A DNA stretch of 64,000 nucleotides from Lachnospira pectinoschiza (GCF_020564355.1 NZ_JAJCRR010000004.1:1-64000), one strand, 5' to 3'; positions 17,733 through 26,386 are shown, counted from the first letter of the stretch. Made by a program: numbers and translations. The notes: generated by a model from the sequence alone, not told the origin.

Positions 17733-17842
17733 ACCCGCTGATGTGTCCGGCATATCCGGGTAAAAGTCTTGTTATAAAATAAAAAAAGACCGCACGAAAG
17801 GAAAGCTACACCCGCGGTGGTGTACCCCTTCGTGCGGTCTTA
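17733..17842 (-). promoter_or_regulatory. Structured thiS leader with terminator-like attenuator
   Basis: Read on the minus strand, a 12-bp stem AGACCGCACGAA/TTCGTGCGGTCT (17840-17829 with 17798-17787) encloses a smaller TACACC/GGTGTA hairpin and is followed by seven U (17787-17781). It starts within about 20 bases of the predicted transcript start, so it should terminate most transcripts. A second element, ACCCG...CGGGT (17761-17757 with 17737-17733) enclosing CCGG/CCGG, lies before the thiS ribosome site. I do not find the CUGAGA and CUGAUC...GGAUAAUGCCAGCG core of the TPP riboswitch. Confidence 0.6.
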
Positions 17843-17863
17843 CTGACGAACACTCTGTCTGTT

Positions 17864-17891
17864 ATCATAGCATAAAAAATGAATTTGTCAA
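17864..17891 (-). promoter_or_regulatory. thiSGH promoter
   Basis: On the minus strand TTGACA (17891-17886) is followed, 16 bp later, by TATGAT (17869-17864). The predicted start near 17857 makes the leader hairpin the first structure in the RNA. Confidence 0.7.
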
Positions 17892-18023
17892 TTTTTTTTG
17901 GGAAATTTTTAATAGGTTTCGGGAATGTTCATAGACCTGCAAATGAAAATATGTTAAAATATTAATTAACAAATAGAAAAACGGTAATAAAGTAAAATAT
18001 AATGGAAAGGGGTGACATTGTAA

Positions 18024-19604
18024 ATGGGCGTATATTTTAATCCGGGGAATGAAAGTTTTGCGAAAGATAAAAATTATAAAATATACGTGGATAAAACCGG
18101 GCTGTTAAATGATCTGAATGAGCTGATTGGAACGCCAAGGAACTGTCTTGCCGTCAGCCATGCCAGACGGTTCGGCAAATCCCACGCGGCGGGTATGATC
18201 GATGCGTATTACAGCCTTGGAAGCGATTCGGAAAAGCTTTTTGAAGATACCAAGATCGCTCAGAATCCGGATTATAAGAAATATATGAACCGGTACAATG
18301 TGATACATCTGGATATTTCAACTTTTTGGGATTCTTACAAGGGAAATATTACTGAAAAAATCGTGGAATACATTTATAAGGATTTTAAGCAAGTCTTTGG
18401 AGATGAGTTAAATTACGAAGACAGTTTAAGCTACAACTTAATGATGATATATCAAAAGACCAAGACCCCGTTTGTCATTATCATTGACGAGTGGGACTGC
18501 GTTATCCGTAACAGCGAGAATAAAGAACTGGTTCACCAATATTTACAGTTTCTTCATTCCTTGTTTAAGTCGGAAGAATCCAAAGCATTTTTAGCACTAG
18601 CATACATTACGGGAATCCTTCCGATTAAGAAAATTAAAGACGAATCGGCGCTGAATAATTTCAGCGAATATACGATGTTAAAATCAAAGCCGATTACGCA
18701 GTATTACGGATTTACAGAAGATGAAGTGAAAGTGCTTTGTGAAAGGTTTGACATGGATTTTGAAAGCATGAAGGCATGGTATAACGGCTATCTGATTGAC
18801 GGAATGCATATGTACAATCCGAATTCGGTGTCCATGGCACTGGCACAGCAGGACTTTGATTCATACTGGAAAAACACGTCTTCATTTGCCTCTATTAATA
18901 CATTTATTACAATGAATTACGCAGGCTTAAAAGACGATGTGATGACGATGCTTTCCGGGGGAAAGGTTTATGTCAATACCGAAACCTTCCAAAATGACCT
19001 TTTTACGGTTTCATCAAAGGACGAAGCACTGACGGCATTGATTCATTTAGGATATCTGGGCTATGACGGGGAAGAAGAAAGTGCTTATATACCGAATTAT
19101 GAAGTAAAGAAAGCTTATCAGGCGGCATTGAGTACCGGAAGCTGGAAAGAGGTGGCAGAATCCATTGCAAAGTGTGACCGGTTACTGCTGGCAACGATAA
19201 AAGGGGACAGTGAGAAGGTGGCAGAACTCGTAGAACTTGCCCACGACACTTACACGTCAGTCCTTAAATATAACGATGAAAATTCATTAAGCTGTGTGCT
19301 TACCATGGCATATTTTACGGCACCGGCGTATTACAACATTGTGCGGGAAATGCCGGCAGGGAAAGGCTTTGCGGATTTTGTGTTTATTCCGAGAGCCAAT
19401 GCCGGACACAGACTGGCAATGGTCGTGGAGTTAAAGCACAACAAATCTGCCGATTCTGCAATTGCGCAGATTAAAGAAAACAGATATCACGGGGCATTGA
19501 CAGGGTATAGTGATAAAATTTTACTGGTCGGTATTAATTACGATGCTGAAAGAAAGGAAAAGAAGCATTACACCTGCGTGATTGAAGAATGGAACACCAA
19601 CTAA
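18024..19604 (+). CDS. AAA-ATPase-like protein with PD-(D/E)XK nuclease-like domain
   Basis: A 526-residue member of a family common in gut Clostridia and Bacteroidetes, often in several copies per genome, with no settled function. The N-terminal AAA-ATPase-like domain has the degenerate P-loop SHARRFGKSHAA near residue 45 and Walker B FVIIIDEWD near 155. The C-terminal nuclease-like domain shows GFADFVFIPR and VVELKHNKS near residues 450-480, giving D, E and K of the fold. ATG follows AAAGGGG. It stands alone, divergent from thiS, with its own terminator. A defence or mobile-element link is possible but nothing here proves it. Confidence 0.85.
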   Translation: MGVYFNPGNESFAKDKNYKIYVDKTGLLNDLNELIGTPRNCLAVSHARRFGKSHAAGMIDAYYSLGSDSEKLFEDTKIAQNPDYKKYMNRYNVIHLDISTFWDSYKGNITEKIVEYIYKDFKQVFGDELNYEDSLSYNLMMIYQKTKTPFVIIIDEWDCVIRNSENKELVHQYLQFLHSLFKSEESKAFLALAYITGILPIKKIKDESALNNFSEYTMLKSKPITQYYGFTEDEVKVLCERFDMDFESMKAWYNGYLIDGMHMYNPNSVSMALAQQDFDSYWKNTSSFASINTFITMNYAGLKDDVMTMLSGGKVYVNTETFQNDLFTVSSKDEALTALIHLGYLGYDGEEESAYIPNYEVKKAYQAALSTGSWKEVAESIAKCDRLLLATIKGDSEKVAELVELAHDTYTSVLKYNDENSLSCVLTMAYFTAPAYYNIVREMPAGKGFADFVFIPRANAGHRLAMVVELKHNKSADSAIAQIKENRYHGALTGYSDKILLVGINYDAERKEKKHYTCVIEEWNTN

Positions 19605-19638
19605 ATAAAAAGTTTGTAAAAATAAAAAACATAGAAGC

Positions 19639-19685
19639 CGCAGAAGTGATAGTACGCAAGAAAACTGTCACTTCTGCGTTTTTTT
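19639..19685 (+). terminator. Terminator after the AAA-ATPase-like gene
   Basis: CGCAGAAGTGA (19639-19649) pairs with TCACTTCTGCG (19668-19678), followed by seven T. A further AGT/ACT step extends the stem past a mismatch. Confidence 0.85.
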
Positions 19686-19694
19686 AAAATGAAC

Positions 19695-19723
19695 TTGACA
19701 TATACCCTACAGGGGTATAATAT
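19695..19723 (+). promoter_or_regulatory. csoR promoter with copper operator
   Basis: TTGACA (19695-19700) is followed by TATACCCTACAGGGGTATA (19701-19719), a palindrome with TATACCC/GGGTATA arms that fills the spacer and reaches the -10 (TATAAT 19716 or TAATAT 19718). The pattern matches known CsoR operators (ATACCC...GGGTAT). CsoR bound here would block polymerase until copper releases it. Confidence 0.85.
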
Positions 19724-19771
19724 GTGATTAAAAATAAAGTTCAAATATATTGTAGTAGAAATGGAGAAAAT

Positions 19772-20077
19772 ATGCAGGAAGAAGAAATGTGCTGTTGTCA
19801 TAAGCATAAGGAACGCTCTGAAAAAGAGTACCGGGATTTAATTAATCGTTTAAACAGAATAGAGGGTCAGATTCGTGGAATTAAAGGCATGGTTGAAAAG
19901 GATGCGTATTGTCCGGATATTCTGATTCAGGTGGCGGCGGTCAATGCGGCGCTGAACAGCTTTAATAAAGTGCTGCTTGCCAATCACATCAAGACTTGTG
20001 TCACAGATGATATCCGTGCAGGAAAAGAAGAAACGGTAGACGAGCTTGTAAAAGTTTTGCAGAAATTAATGAAGTAA
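19772..20077 (+). CDS. csoR: CsoR-type copper-sensing repressor
   Basis: An all-helical DNA-binding repressor that releases DNA on binding Cu(I). The 101-residue protein keeps the family core, LINRLNRIEGQIRGIKGMVE, and the metal ligands C (AYCPDIL), H and C (NHIKTC). The N-terminus carries extra MCCCHKHK metal-binding-like residues. I chose ATG 19772, preceded by GGAG; upstream in-frame codons have no ribosome site. It is transcribed toward copA 100 bp downstream and its own promoter contains a CsoR box, so autoregulation of csoR-copA by copper is likely. Confidence 0.9.
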   Translation: MQEEEMCCCHKHKERSEKEYRDLINRLNRIEGQIRGIKGMVEKDAYCPDILIQVAAVNAALNSFNKVLLANHIKTCVTDDIRAGKEETVDELVKVLQKLMK

Positions 20078-20180
20078 CAAAAGATATAAATAACATGAAT
20101 AAAGCGAATAAAATGGTGCCGGGGCGCAAGGTTTTTACTTCTACCCACCGGATATCATAAAGACTGGAGGGAATCATAAA

Positions 20181-22724
20181 ATGGAACAGTATACAGTAAC
20201 AGGCATGAGTTGTGCGGCATGCAGTATGCGTGTGGAAAAAGCCGTATCCAAAGTGCCGGGCGTGACATCGTGTTCCGTAAGCCTTCTGACCAATTCAATG
20301 GGTGTAGAAGGCACGGCATCGGAACAGGATATTGTAAAAGCCGTCACAGATGCCGGATACGGCGCTTCCAAAAAGGGAAGCAAAGCGGCAGGAAACACAC
20401 GGAATGGCAGTACGGCAGCAGGCGGCGGTCCGATTGGTGATGAGGAGCTGTTAAAAGACAGGGAAACACCCGTTTTAAAGAAAAGATTGCTGTCATCGCT
20501 GATATTTTTAATCGTTCTGATGTACTTTTCCATGGGGCATATGATGTGGGGCTGGCCGCTTCCGGCGGTGCTTGTTGATAACCATATCGCCATGGGACTG
20601 ATTCAGATGCTTTTAACGATTGCGGTGATGGTGATTAACCAGAAGTTTTTCATCAGCGGCTTCAAGAGTCTGTTTCACAAAGCACCGAATATGGATACGC
20701 TTGTGGCATTAGGCTCGGCTGCGGCATTTGTATACAGCACATATGCGCTGTTTGCCATGACCGATGCACAGGTGCATGGCAATATGGACGGTGTTATGCA
20801 CTACATGCACGAATTTTATTTTGAATCGGCGGCAATGATTCTGACACTGATTACGGTCGGTAAAATGCTTGAAGCCCATTCTAAAGGGAAAACAACCGAT
20901 GCTTTAAAGGGTTTGATGAAGTTAGCGCCGAAAACGGCAGTGCTGTTAAAAGACGGTGTGGAAACGGAAGTTTCCATTGAGCAGGTACAGAAAGGCGATA
21001 TCTTTATTGTACGTCCGGGAGAAAATATTCCGGTAGACGGAAAAGTATTGGAAGGCAGCAGTGCAGTCAATGAATCGGCACTGACAGGAGAGAGTATTCC
21101 TGTGGATAAAGCGGCAGGCAATCTGGTATCCGCGGCAACAATCAACCAGTCCGGTTATTTAAAATGTGAAGCGACAAGAGTCGGGGAAGATACGGCACTG
21201 TCACAGATTATCCAGATGGTCAGCGATGCGGCGGCAACAAAAGCCCCGATTGCAAAGGTCGCCGATAAAGTATCCGGTATCTTTGTACCGGCAGTTATTA
21301 CGATTGCGGCAGTAACCATCATTGTGTGGCTGCTTGCGGGACAGAGTGTCGGATTTGCATTGGCAAGAGGAATTTCCGTGCTGGTTATCAGTTGTCCGTG
21401 TGCATTAGGACTGGCAACGCCGGTTGCGATTATGGTAGGCAACGGCATGGGCGCAAAAAACGGTATCTTATTTAAGACGGCGGTATCCTTGGAAGAAGCG
21501 GGAAAGATTGAGATTGTGGCACTGGATAAGACCGGAACCATTACAACCGGTGAACCAAAGGTCACAGACGTTATCTGCAATAAAGGTGTCACGGAAAAAG
21601 AACTGATTTCATTTGCGTATGCACTGGAAAAAAAGAGCGAACATCCGCTGGCAAAGGCAGTACTGGCATATGCCGAAGCAGCGCAGACAGATATTTTTGA
21701 AGTGAATAACTTTACGGCACTTCCGGGAAACGGACTGACGGCAGAATATGAAAATGCGGTATTGTCAGGCGGAAATTACAAATTTATCAGTACCCGCACC
21801 GCGGTTTCACAGGAAATGCAGGAGCAGTCACAAAAGCTTGCAAATGCGGGAAAGACACCACTGTTTTTTACAAAGGACGACAAACTGCTTGGAATCATTG
21901 CGGTTGCGGACGTTATCAAGGAAGACAGCCCGGAAGCCGTCAGACAGTTACAGAACATGGGAATCCGTGTTGTCATGCTGACAGGCGACAATGAACGGAC
22001 GGCGAAGGCAATCGGCGCACAGGCAGGCGTAGATGAGGTTATCGCAGATGTCCTGCCGGACGGAAAAGACAGCGTTATCAGCCGCTTAAAGCGTGACGGC
22101 AGGGTTGCAATGGTCGGTGACGGCATTAACGATGCACCGGCGCTTACGAGAGCCGATATCGGTATTGCAATCGGTGCGGGAACGGATATTGCAATTGATG
22201 CGGCAGATGTTGTACTGATGAAAAGCCGTTTAAGCGATGTTCCGGCGGCAATCCGTTTAAGCCGTGCAACGCTTAGAAACATTCATGAAAACCTGTTTTG
22301 GGCATTCTTTTATAATATCATCGGAATTCCGCTGGCGGCGGGCGTATGGATTCCGTTCTTTGGCTGGAAGTTAAATCCGATGTTTGGTGCTGCGGCAATG
22401 AGCTTATCAAGCTTCTGCGTAGTAACCAATGCGTTACGCTTAAATCTTTTCTCTGTACACAATGCAGAAAAAGATAAAAAAATAAAATCAAAAAAGAAAG
22501 TAGAGGACAAGAAAATGGAAAAAACATTAACAATCGAAGGAATGATGTGCGGACACTGTGAGGCAAGAGTAAAGAAGGCACTCGAAGCCCTTCCGGAAGT
22601 CAAAGAAGCAGTTGTCAGCCATGAAGCGGGAACAGCTGTTGTTACCTTAGAAAGTGCCGTTTCGGATGAAGCATTAAAAGAAGCTGTGGAAGCACAGGAT
22701 TACAAGGTGATTTCCGTACAGTAA
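20181..22724 (+). CDS. copA: CopA copper-exporting P1B-type ATPase
   Basis: Pumps Cu(I) out of the cytoplasm. The 847 residues include an N-terminal HMA domain (GMSCAAC, C11 and C14), eight membrane helices, the actuator TGES motif (SALTGESIPVDK), the membrane CPC ion site (C405-P406-C407), the phosphorylation motif DKTGT at D449, the SEHPLAKA motif and GDGINDAPAL. A second HMA domain (GMMCGHC) is fused at the C-terminus by a lysine-rich linker, where many genomes have a separate CopZ chaperone. GGAGGG precedes the ATG. Probably co-transcribed with csoR. Confidence 0.95.
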   Translation: MEQYTVTGMSCAACSMRVEKAVSKVPGVTSCSVSLLTNSMGVEGTASEQDIVKAVTDAGYGASKKGSKAAGNTRNGSTAAGGGPIGDEELLKDRETPVLKKRLLSSLIFLIVLMYFSMGHMMWGWPLPAVLVDNHIAMGLIQMLLTIAVMVINQKFFISGFKSLFHKAPNMDTLVALGSAAAFVYSTYALFAMTDAQVHGNMDGVMHYMHEFYFESAAMILTLITVGKMLEAHSKGKTTDALKGLMKLAPKTAVLLKDGVETEVSIEQVQKGDIFIVRPGENIPVDGKVLEGSSAVNESALTGESIPVDKAAGNLVSAATINQSGYLKCEATRVGEDTALSQIIQMVSDAAATKAPIAKVADKVSGIFVPAVITIAAVTIIVWLLAGQSVGFALARGISVLVISCPCALGLATPVAIMVGNGMGAKNGILFKTAVSLEEAGKIEIVALDKTGTITTGEPKVTDVICNKGVTEKELISFAYALEKKSEHPLAKAVLAYAEAAQTDIFEVNNFTALPGNGLTAEYENAVLSGGNYKFISTRTAVSQEMQEQSQKLANAGKTPLFFTKDDKLLGIIAVADVIKEDSPEAVRQLQNMGIRVVMLTGDNERTAKAIGAQAGVDEVIADVLPDGKDSVISRLKRDGRVAMVGDGINDAPALTRADIGIAIGAGTDIAIDAADVVLMKSRLSDVPAAIRLSRATLRNIHENLFWAFFYNIIGIPLAAGVWIPFFGWKLNPMFGAAAMSLSSFCVVTNALRLNLFSVHNAEKDKKIKSKKKVEDKKMEKTLTIEGMMCGHCEARVKKALEALPEVKEAVVSHEAGTAVVTLESAVSDEALKEAVEAQDYKVISVQ

Positions 22725-22786
22725 TATTGAATTATTTCCGGCACAGTGGTATGATAAGTGGATAATTGCAAATGTAAGGAGTAAGT

Positions 22787-23941
22787 ATGTTTCGGAAAAC
22801 AATGGAAGAATACGAAGCGGATACCAGAAAAAAACTGGTAATAGATATCCGGGAAAAAGAAGCGTTTGACAAGGAAACGATGCCCGGAGCCCTTCATATG
22901 GACAGTGAAACGCTCAAACAGCAGATAAAAGAACTCACAAAGGATCAGACACCTGTTTACCTGCTGTGCCATACAGGACAGCAAAGTGATGCACTGGCAG
23001 AGGATTTTGAAAAAGAAGGCTATGAAGTATACAGTATACAGGACGGATTCCGTGCATATCTGCGGTTAAAGCTTCGCACAGTTATGCGTCAGGAGGATTT
23101 AAAGGAACAGTGCTGTGCCGATGTGGAACGCAGTATTGTAAAGAAGTTCCGAAAGGAAATCTGGCGGCCGTTTACAAAGGCGATTAATGAGTATGAACTG
23201 ATTAAAGACGGCGACAAGATTGCAGTCTGCATTTCCGGCGGAAAAGATTCTATGCTGATGGCAAAGCTTTTTCAGGAATTAAAGCGCCACGGACAGCAGA
23301 ATTTTGAAGTTGTATATCTGGTAATGAATCCGGGCTACAATCCGTTTAATTATCAGGTTATTTTAGACAATGCACAGTTTTTAAATGTGCCGATTACGGT
23401 ATTTGAATCGGAAATCTTTGATATTGTTGCATCAGAGGAACAATCACCGTGCTATCTGTGTGCGCGTATGCGCCGCGGCTACCTGTACAGCAAGGCAAAA
23501 GAGCTTGGCTGTAACAAGATTGCGCTGGGACACCACTTTGATGATGTTATCGAAACCATTTTAATGGGTATGCTCTACGGGGCACAGATTCAGACCATGA
23601 TGCCAAAGCTGCACAGTACGAATTTTGAAGGCATGGAGTTAATCCGTCCGTTATATCTGGTGCGCGAAGAAGATATTATCCGCTGGAGAGATTACAATCA
23701 TTTACAGTTTATCCAGTGTGCGTGCCGTTTTACGGAAAGCTGTGCTTCCTGCGGCGGAACGGAGAAAGGTTCAAAGCGTGCGGAAATTAAGGCACTGATT
23801 AAAGAATTAAGTGCGAAAAGCCCGTACATTGAAAAGAACATTTTCCGGAGCGTGGAAAATGTCAATCTGAACACAATTGTTGCCTATAAACAAAACGGTC
23901 AGAAACATTCATTTTTGGAGGATTATGATTCTAAATATTAA
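22787..23941 (+). CDS. Rhodanese fused to TtcA/TtuA-like tRNA thiolase
   Basis: Residues 1-95 form a rhodanese domain with active-site C61 (LLCHTGQQS), able to carry persulfide sulfur. Residues 140-360 form a PP-loop ATPase with SGGKDS at 150-155, PCYLCARMRRG (C222, C225) and ALGHHFDDVIET, followed by a cysteine cluster CACRFTESCASC (C311-C322). The second half resembles tRNA 2-thiocytidine/2-thiouridine synthases that use an iron-sulfur cluster. The fusion suggests direct sulfur hand-over. AAGGAG precedes the ATG. The next gene overlaps its 3' end by 17 bp. Confidence 0.85.
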   Translation: MFRKTMEEYEADTRKKLVIDIREKEAFDKETMPGALHMDSETLKQQIKELTKDQTPVYLLCHTGQQSDALAEDFEKEGYEVYSIQDGFRAYLRLKLRTVMRQEDLKEQCCADVERSIVKKFRKEIWRPFTKAINEYELIKDGDKIAVCISGGKDSMLMAKLFQELKRHGQQNFEVVYLVMNPGYNPFNYQVILDNAQFLNVPITVFESEIFDIVASEEQSPCYLCARMRRGYLYSKAKELGCNKIALGHHFDDVIETILMGMLYGAQIQTMMPKLHSTNFEGMELIRPLYLVREEDIIRWRDYNHLQFIQCACRFTESCASCGGTEKGSKRAEIKALIKELSAKSPYIEKNIFRSVENVNLNTIVAYKQNGQKHSFLEDYDSKY

Positions 23942-24563
23942 GCAGACACAGTTTGGTGCCGAGCCGGAATTTGAAATCGAAGATACTGCCACAGGGGAAA
24001 CGCTGGCAAAATGCACATCGCTGAATCACATTTCCACGGAAATCGTATTTGCGGGACAAAATGCGTATACGCTGTCCTTTGAGCCGGTCTTACAGGAAAA
24101 GGAAGGCGAAAAGAATGAACTGATGTACGGTATTTCAGAGCATAACCGGCCGGTGGGAGGTCTTTATACGGCAGAGGTCTGTCAGAAAAAGATATTATTT
24201 GTATCCGTGGGATATGACTATTATAAAATACAGTTTTACGATAGAGAGTATCAGCTGTATGAAATCGGACTGGGAACGGACCGGCATTATCTTTGTTTAT
24301 ATCAGGACGGACAGACGGCGGCGATTGTGCATAAACCGACAGAAGTAAAAAGCCACTTGGATACCTATACGGTGTATCTGGAGAATGCGCAGTACCGGGA
24401 TATCGCCTGTATTGCAGCACTGTTTATAGATGGTCTGGAATACAGCAGCAATGATGAAATAGCGGACAGCGCCATTAAGGAAGAATATCTTTCCTTTAAT
24501 AAAGAGCTGAATTCAAAATTTGATGCCGCATTTTTAGAACGCGTCAGAACAAACAATATGTAA
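23925..24563 (+). CDS. Uncharacterised partner of the rhodanese-TtcA protein
   Basis: A 212-residue protein of unknown function with an all-beta look (alternating hydrophobic strands such as KILFVSVGYDYYKIQFYD). It has no signal peptide, membrane segment or cysteine cluster. ATG 23925 overlaps the end of the upstream gene and follows TTGGAGG, so the two are translationally coupled. A start at 23877 would lie deep in the upstream gene and is rejected. The tubby-like/LURP fold is one possibility to test structurally, but I cannot assign it. Confidence 0.7.
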   Translation: MILNIKQTQFGAEPEFEIEDTATGETLAKCTSLNHISTEIVFAGQNAYTLSFEPVLQEKEGEKNELMYGISEHNRPVGGLYTAEVCQKKILFVSVGYDYYKIQFYDREYQLYEIGLGTDRHYLCLYQDGQTAAIVHKPTEVKSHLDTYTVYLENAQYRDIACIAALFIDGLEYSSNDEIADSAIKEEYLSFNKELNSKFDAAFLERVRTNNM

Positions 24564-24645
24564 AAAATGCCTTGCCACAATGCTGAGGTTTTATAAGGCA
24601 GTATGATAAAGCTTAATAAAACTAAGGCGTTGCAATGGCAGAATG

Positions 24646-24677
24646 AGGCTTTGACTGTAAAAGGTCAGAGCCTTTTT
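24646..24677 (+). terminator. Terminator ending the rhodanese-TtcA operon
   Basis: AGGCTTTGAC (24646-24655) pairs with GTCAGAGCCT (24664-24673) with one mismatch, then TTTTT. It marks the last host sequence before the mobile-element region. Confidence 0.65.
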
Positions 24678-24756
24678 CTATATTTGAAATCTGCACATTC
24701 GTCTTTTCTTTTTGTATTCGGTATAATTAAATTACCAAATACAAGGAGGTTTCAAT

Positions 24757-25128
24757 ATGAAAACAATTTTTGAAAATATTAGCGGTAGTTATATACAATA
24801 AGGTGATTACCTTTTGCCAAATCTTACACTACCTGATGAAAACGAAAGGCAAAGCGGTGTTTGGGGAATGAGACACAAACGATACTTGAAATCAAATCAT
24901 CGAGTGCTTTATTACAATCTTCTTACGTCGGGTAAGCTTTACAATTATCTTGCCGATGTTGAGCGTCAGGCAGAGAATTTATTTGAACAGACAGTAAAAT
25001 CATTTGCCGAGCAGGAGCAAGTTACAGAAAAACTTAAAGCAACTGATATGATGTTGTGGGTGCGAAAGATGAATAATATTCGCAACCGGGCAACAGAAAT
25101 TGTTAATGAACAAGTGATTTATAGATGA
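24757..25128 (+). pseudogene. tnpV: tnpV with in-frame stop
   Basis: TnpV is a small protein of unknown role carried by Tn4451-like and related clostridial elements. The frame from ATG 24757 (after AAGGAGG) reads MKTIFENISGSYIQ, then TAA at 24799-24801, then GDYLLPNLTLPDENERQ and on to 25128 in the same frame. Family members read YIQQGDY here, so the second Gln codon CAA has become TAA. The rest (GVWGMRHKRYLK, LLTSGKLYNYLADVERQA, MNNIRNRATEIVN) is well preserved. A single point mutation is the simplest explanation; a restart at TTG 24814 is conceivable. Confidence 0.85.
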
Positions 25129-25132
25129 GAAA

Positions 25133-25184
25133 AAGGCACAACTTACGGAGAATGAATAATTCCGTAGGCTGTGCCTTCGTTTTA
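25133..25184 (+). terminator. Terminator after tnpV
   Basis: AAGGCACA (25133-25140) pairs with TGTGCCTT (25170-25177), and inside it TACGGA (25144-25149) with TCCGTA (25161-25166). CGTTTTATTT follows. Confidence 0.7.
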
Positions 25185-25207
25185 TTTGTGAGATTCGAAT
25201 GCATAAT

Positions 25208-25264
25208 CTTAGCGAGCAGACCGGTTGGTTATCCAAACGGTAATTTTCTCGTTAGGGACACCCT
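25208..25264 (-). repeat. Left inverted copy of mobile-element repeat
   Basis: Read on the minus strand it is AGGGTGTCCCT, ACGAG, TTACCGTTT and CGGTCTGCTCGCTAAG separated by short variable stretches. A second copy in opposite orientation lies at 31542-31608. In this copy ACCGTTTGG/CCAACCGGT forms a hairpin with an ATAA loop. Together they flank the redox cassette. They may be element ends or oriT-like sequences. Confidence 0.75.
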
Positions 25265-25940
25265 AAGACCCGCTTTTTGTATTCGACTTTATTATTGAAA
25301 AAACAAAGTGGCTCAATGTTGCAAAGGAAAACATTATTGACATATAATCAAATAGATAAAGCGGTAGGTGTTCGTTATCGCCAAGGAGAAAAAACTGATT
25401 TTTCAGAAACAGGTAAGATGCTATATCCCGTTTGAAAAATGCGTAAATTCCGTATGCAAAAATGAGTGTTAATATTATTTTGAAAGCAATTTTCACTTTT
25501 GGTGAGAGTTGCTTTTTCTTTTTTATCATTAGGTAAATCATATTGAAATGAAGTCCGAGGTGGAGTGACATAAACACAAATCCCCAATATGCAGAAAGCA
25601 TATGAATTCTGTTAGCCATATAAGTTGATTTTATATTCAAAAAAGTGAATAAATGCCTTGAAACGACTACACCGCTGACGATTGAGCCGACAAATGATAT
25701 AAGCACAAGCAGGACAAGAATGTTTTGAAAAATTCTTATAGGTGTTTGCCTGCCTTTTGCTAGATGCATTGCCCAATTTATATTGAGTACGTGATGAACG
25801 ACAAAAAGTACAAACATAACAACGCCTACAACTTCGTGTGCAGTTGAGCCTAAAAGCTCGTAGGACATCAAAAGGAGCAGAGCAAATGTCATCAAAATAT
25901 CAACCATCGGCTTTAGCTTTAATTTTGTTTTTGAGTTCAT
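25263..25940 (-). CDS. DUF4405 membrane protein (flavinylation-associated cytochrome type)
   Basis: A 225-residue protein with about five to six membrane helices. Paired histidines in the membrane segments (LFVVHHVLNI, SLHLGLHF) fit heme coordination, as in DUF4405 proteins linked to extracytoplasmic flavin electron transfer. It is the last gene of a minus-strand cassette and overlaps the upstream FMN reductase by 4 bp. It may pass electrons from the cassette's reductases to or across the membrane, which is inference. Its 3' end touches the left inverted repeat. Confidence 0.75.
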   Translation of the reverse strand: MNSKTKLKLKPMVDILMTFALLLLMSYELLGSTAHEVVGVVMFVLFVVHHVLNINWAMHLAKGRQTPIRIFQNILVLLVLISFVGSIVSGVVVSRHLFTFLNIKSTYMANRIHMLSAYWGFVFMSLHLGLHFNMIYLMIKKKKQLSPKVKIAFKIILTLIFAYGIYAFFKRDIASYLFLKNQFFLLGDNEHLPLYLFDYMSIMFSFATLSHFVFSIIKSNTKSGS

Positions 25941-26386
25941 ACGGTTTTGTTTAAATCTTCAGCCTCTTTGCTATTCGTTGCCATTCCCATATATTCCATA
26001 CCGTAAAGTCCGGCAAAGCGTTTCATTGTGTATTCGCCTGCATCAAGCATCCACTTTTCAGGTGCTGCACCTTGAAATACAAAATATAACTTTCTGCCTG
26101 AGAGTTCGCTTTCGTCAAGCTTGCCGTAAAATCGGTCTAAAACATTGCGAACAGAACCGCAAATATTGTGCCAATAAAGAGGAGAGCCGATAACGATTGT
26201 GTCAGCCTCTTTCATTTCTTCAATCACTCTGTCAAGTCCGTCATAAGGTAAAGTTTGACCGTATGAGCCGATTGTGAAGTTGGTTAAATTAAGTGTTTCG
26301 TATTCCTTGCCGTTCAAAAGAATTGAAGCAAGACGAGCAGTATTTCCGTTTTCGTTCGGACTGCCGTTAATAAAAAGAATTTTCAT
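25937..26386 (-). CDS. NADPH-dependent FMN reductase / flavodoxin-like protein
   Basis: A 149-residue flavodoxin-fold protein. The FMN phosphate loop FINGSPNENGNTA is at residues 4-16 and the second flavin-contact stretch IVIGSPLYWHNICGSVRNVLDR near residue 70. Such proteins reduce free flavin or quinones with NAD(P)H. A ribosome site AGAGAGG precedes the ATG. It overlaps the DUF4405 gene, implying a coupled product. An independent, truncated member of the same family lies at 30.1 kb in the same cassette. Confidence 0.85.
   Translation of the reverse strand: MKILFINGSPNENGNTARLASILLNGKEYETLNLTNFTIGSYGQTLPYDGLDRVIEEMKEADTIVIGSPLYWHNICGSVRNVLDRFYGKLDESELSGRKLYFVFQGAAPEKWMLDAGEYTMKRFAGLYGMEYMGMATNSKEAEDLNKTV

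Noticed and set aside
17704..17860. TPP riboswitch before thiS
   Set aside because: Position is right, but the conserved CUGAGA and CUGAUC/GGAUAAUGCCAGCG words are absent on the minus strand.
18024..19604. Defence system assignment for the AAA-ATPase-like/PD-(D/E)XK protein
   Set aside because: The family is widespread and multi-copy in gut anaerobes; no partner defence gene is nearby, so a defence call is unsupported.
20078..20180. Riboswitch between csoR and copA
   Set aside because: The GC-rich stretch has weak pairing only and matches no known copper or metal RNA that I can recognise.
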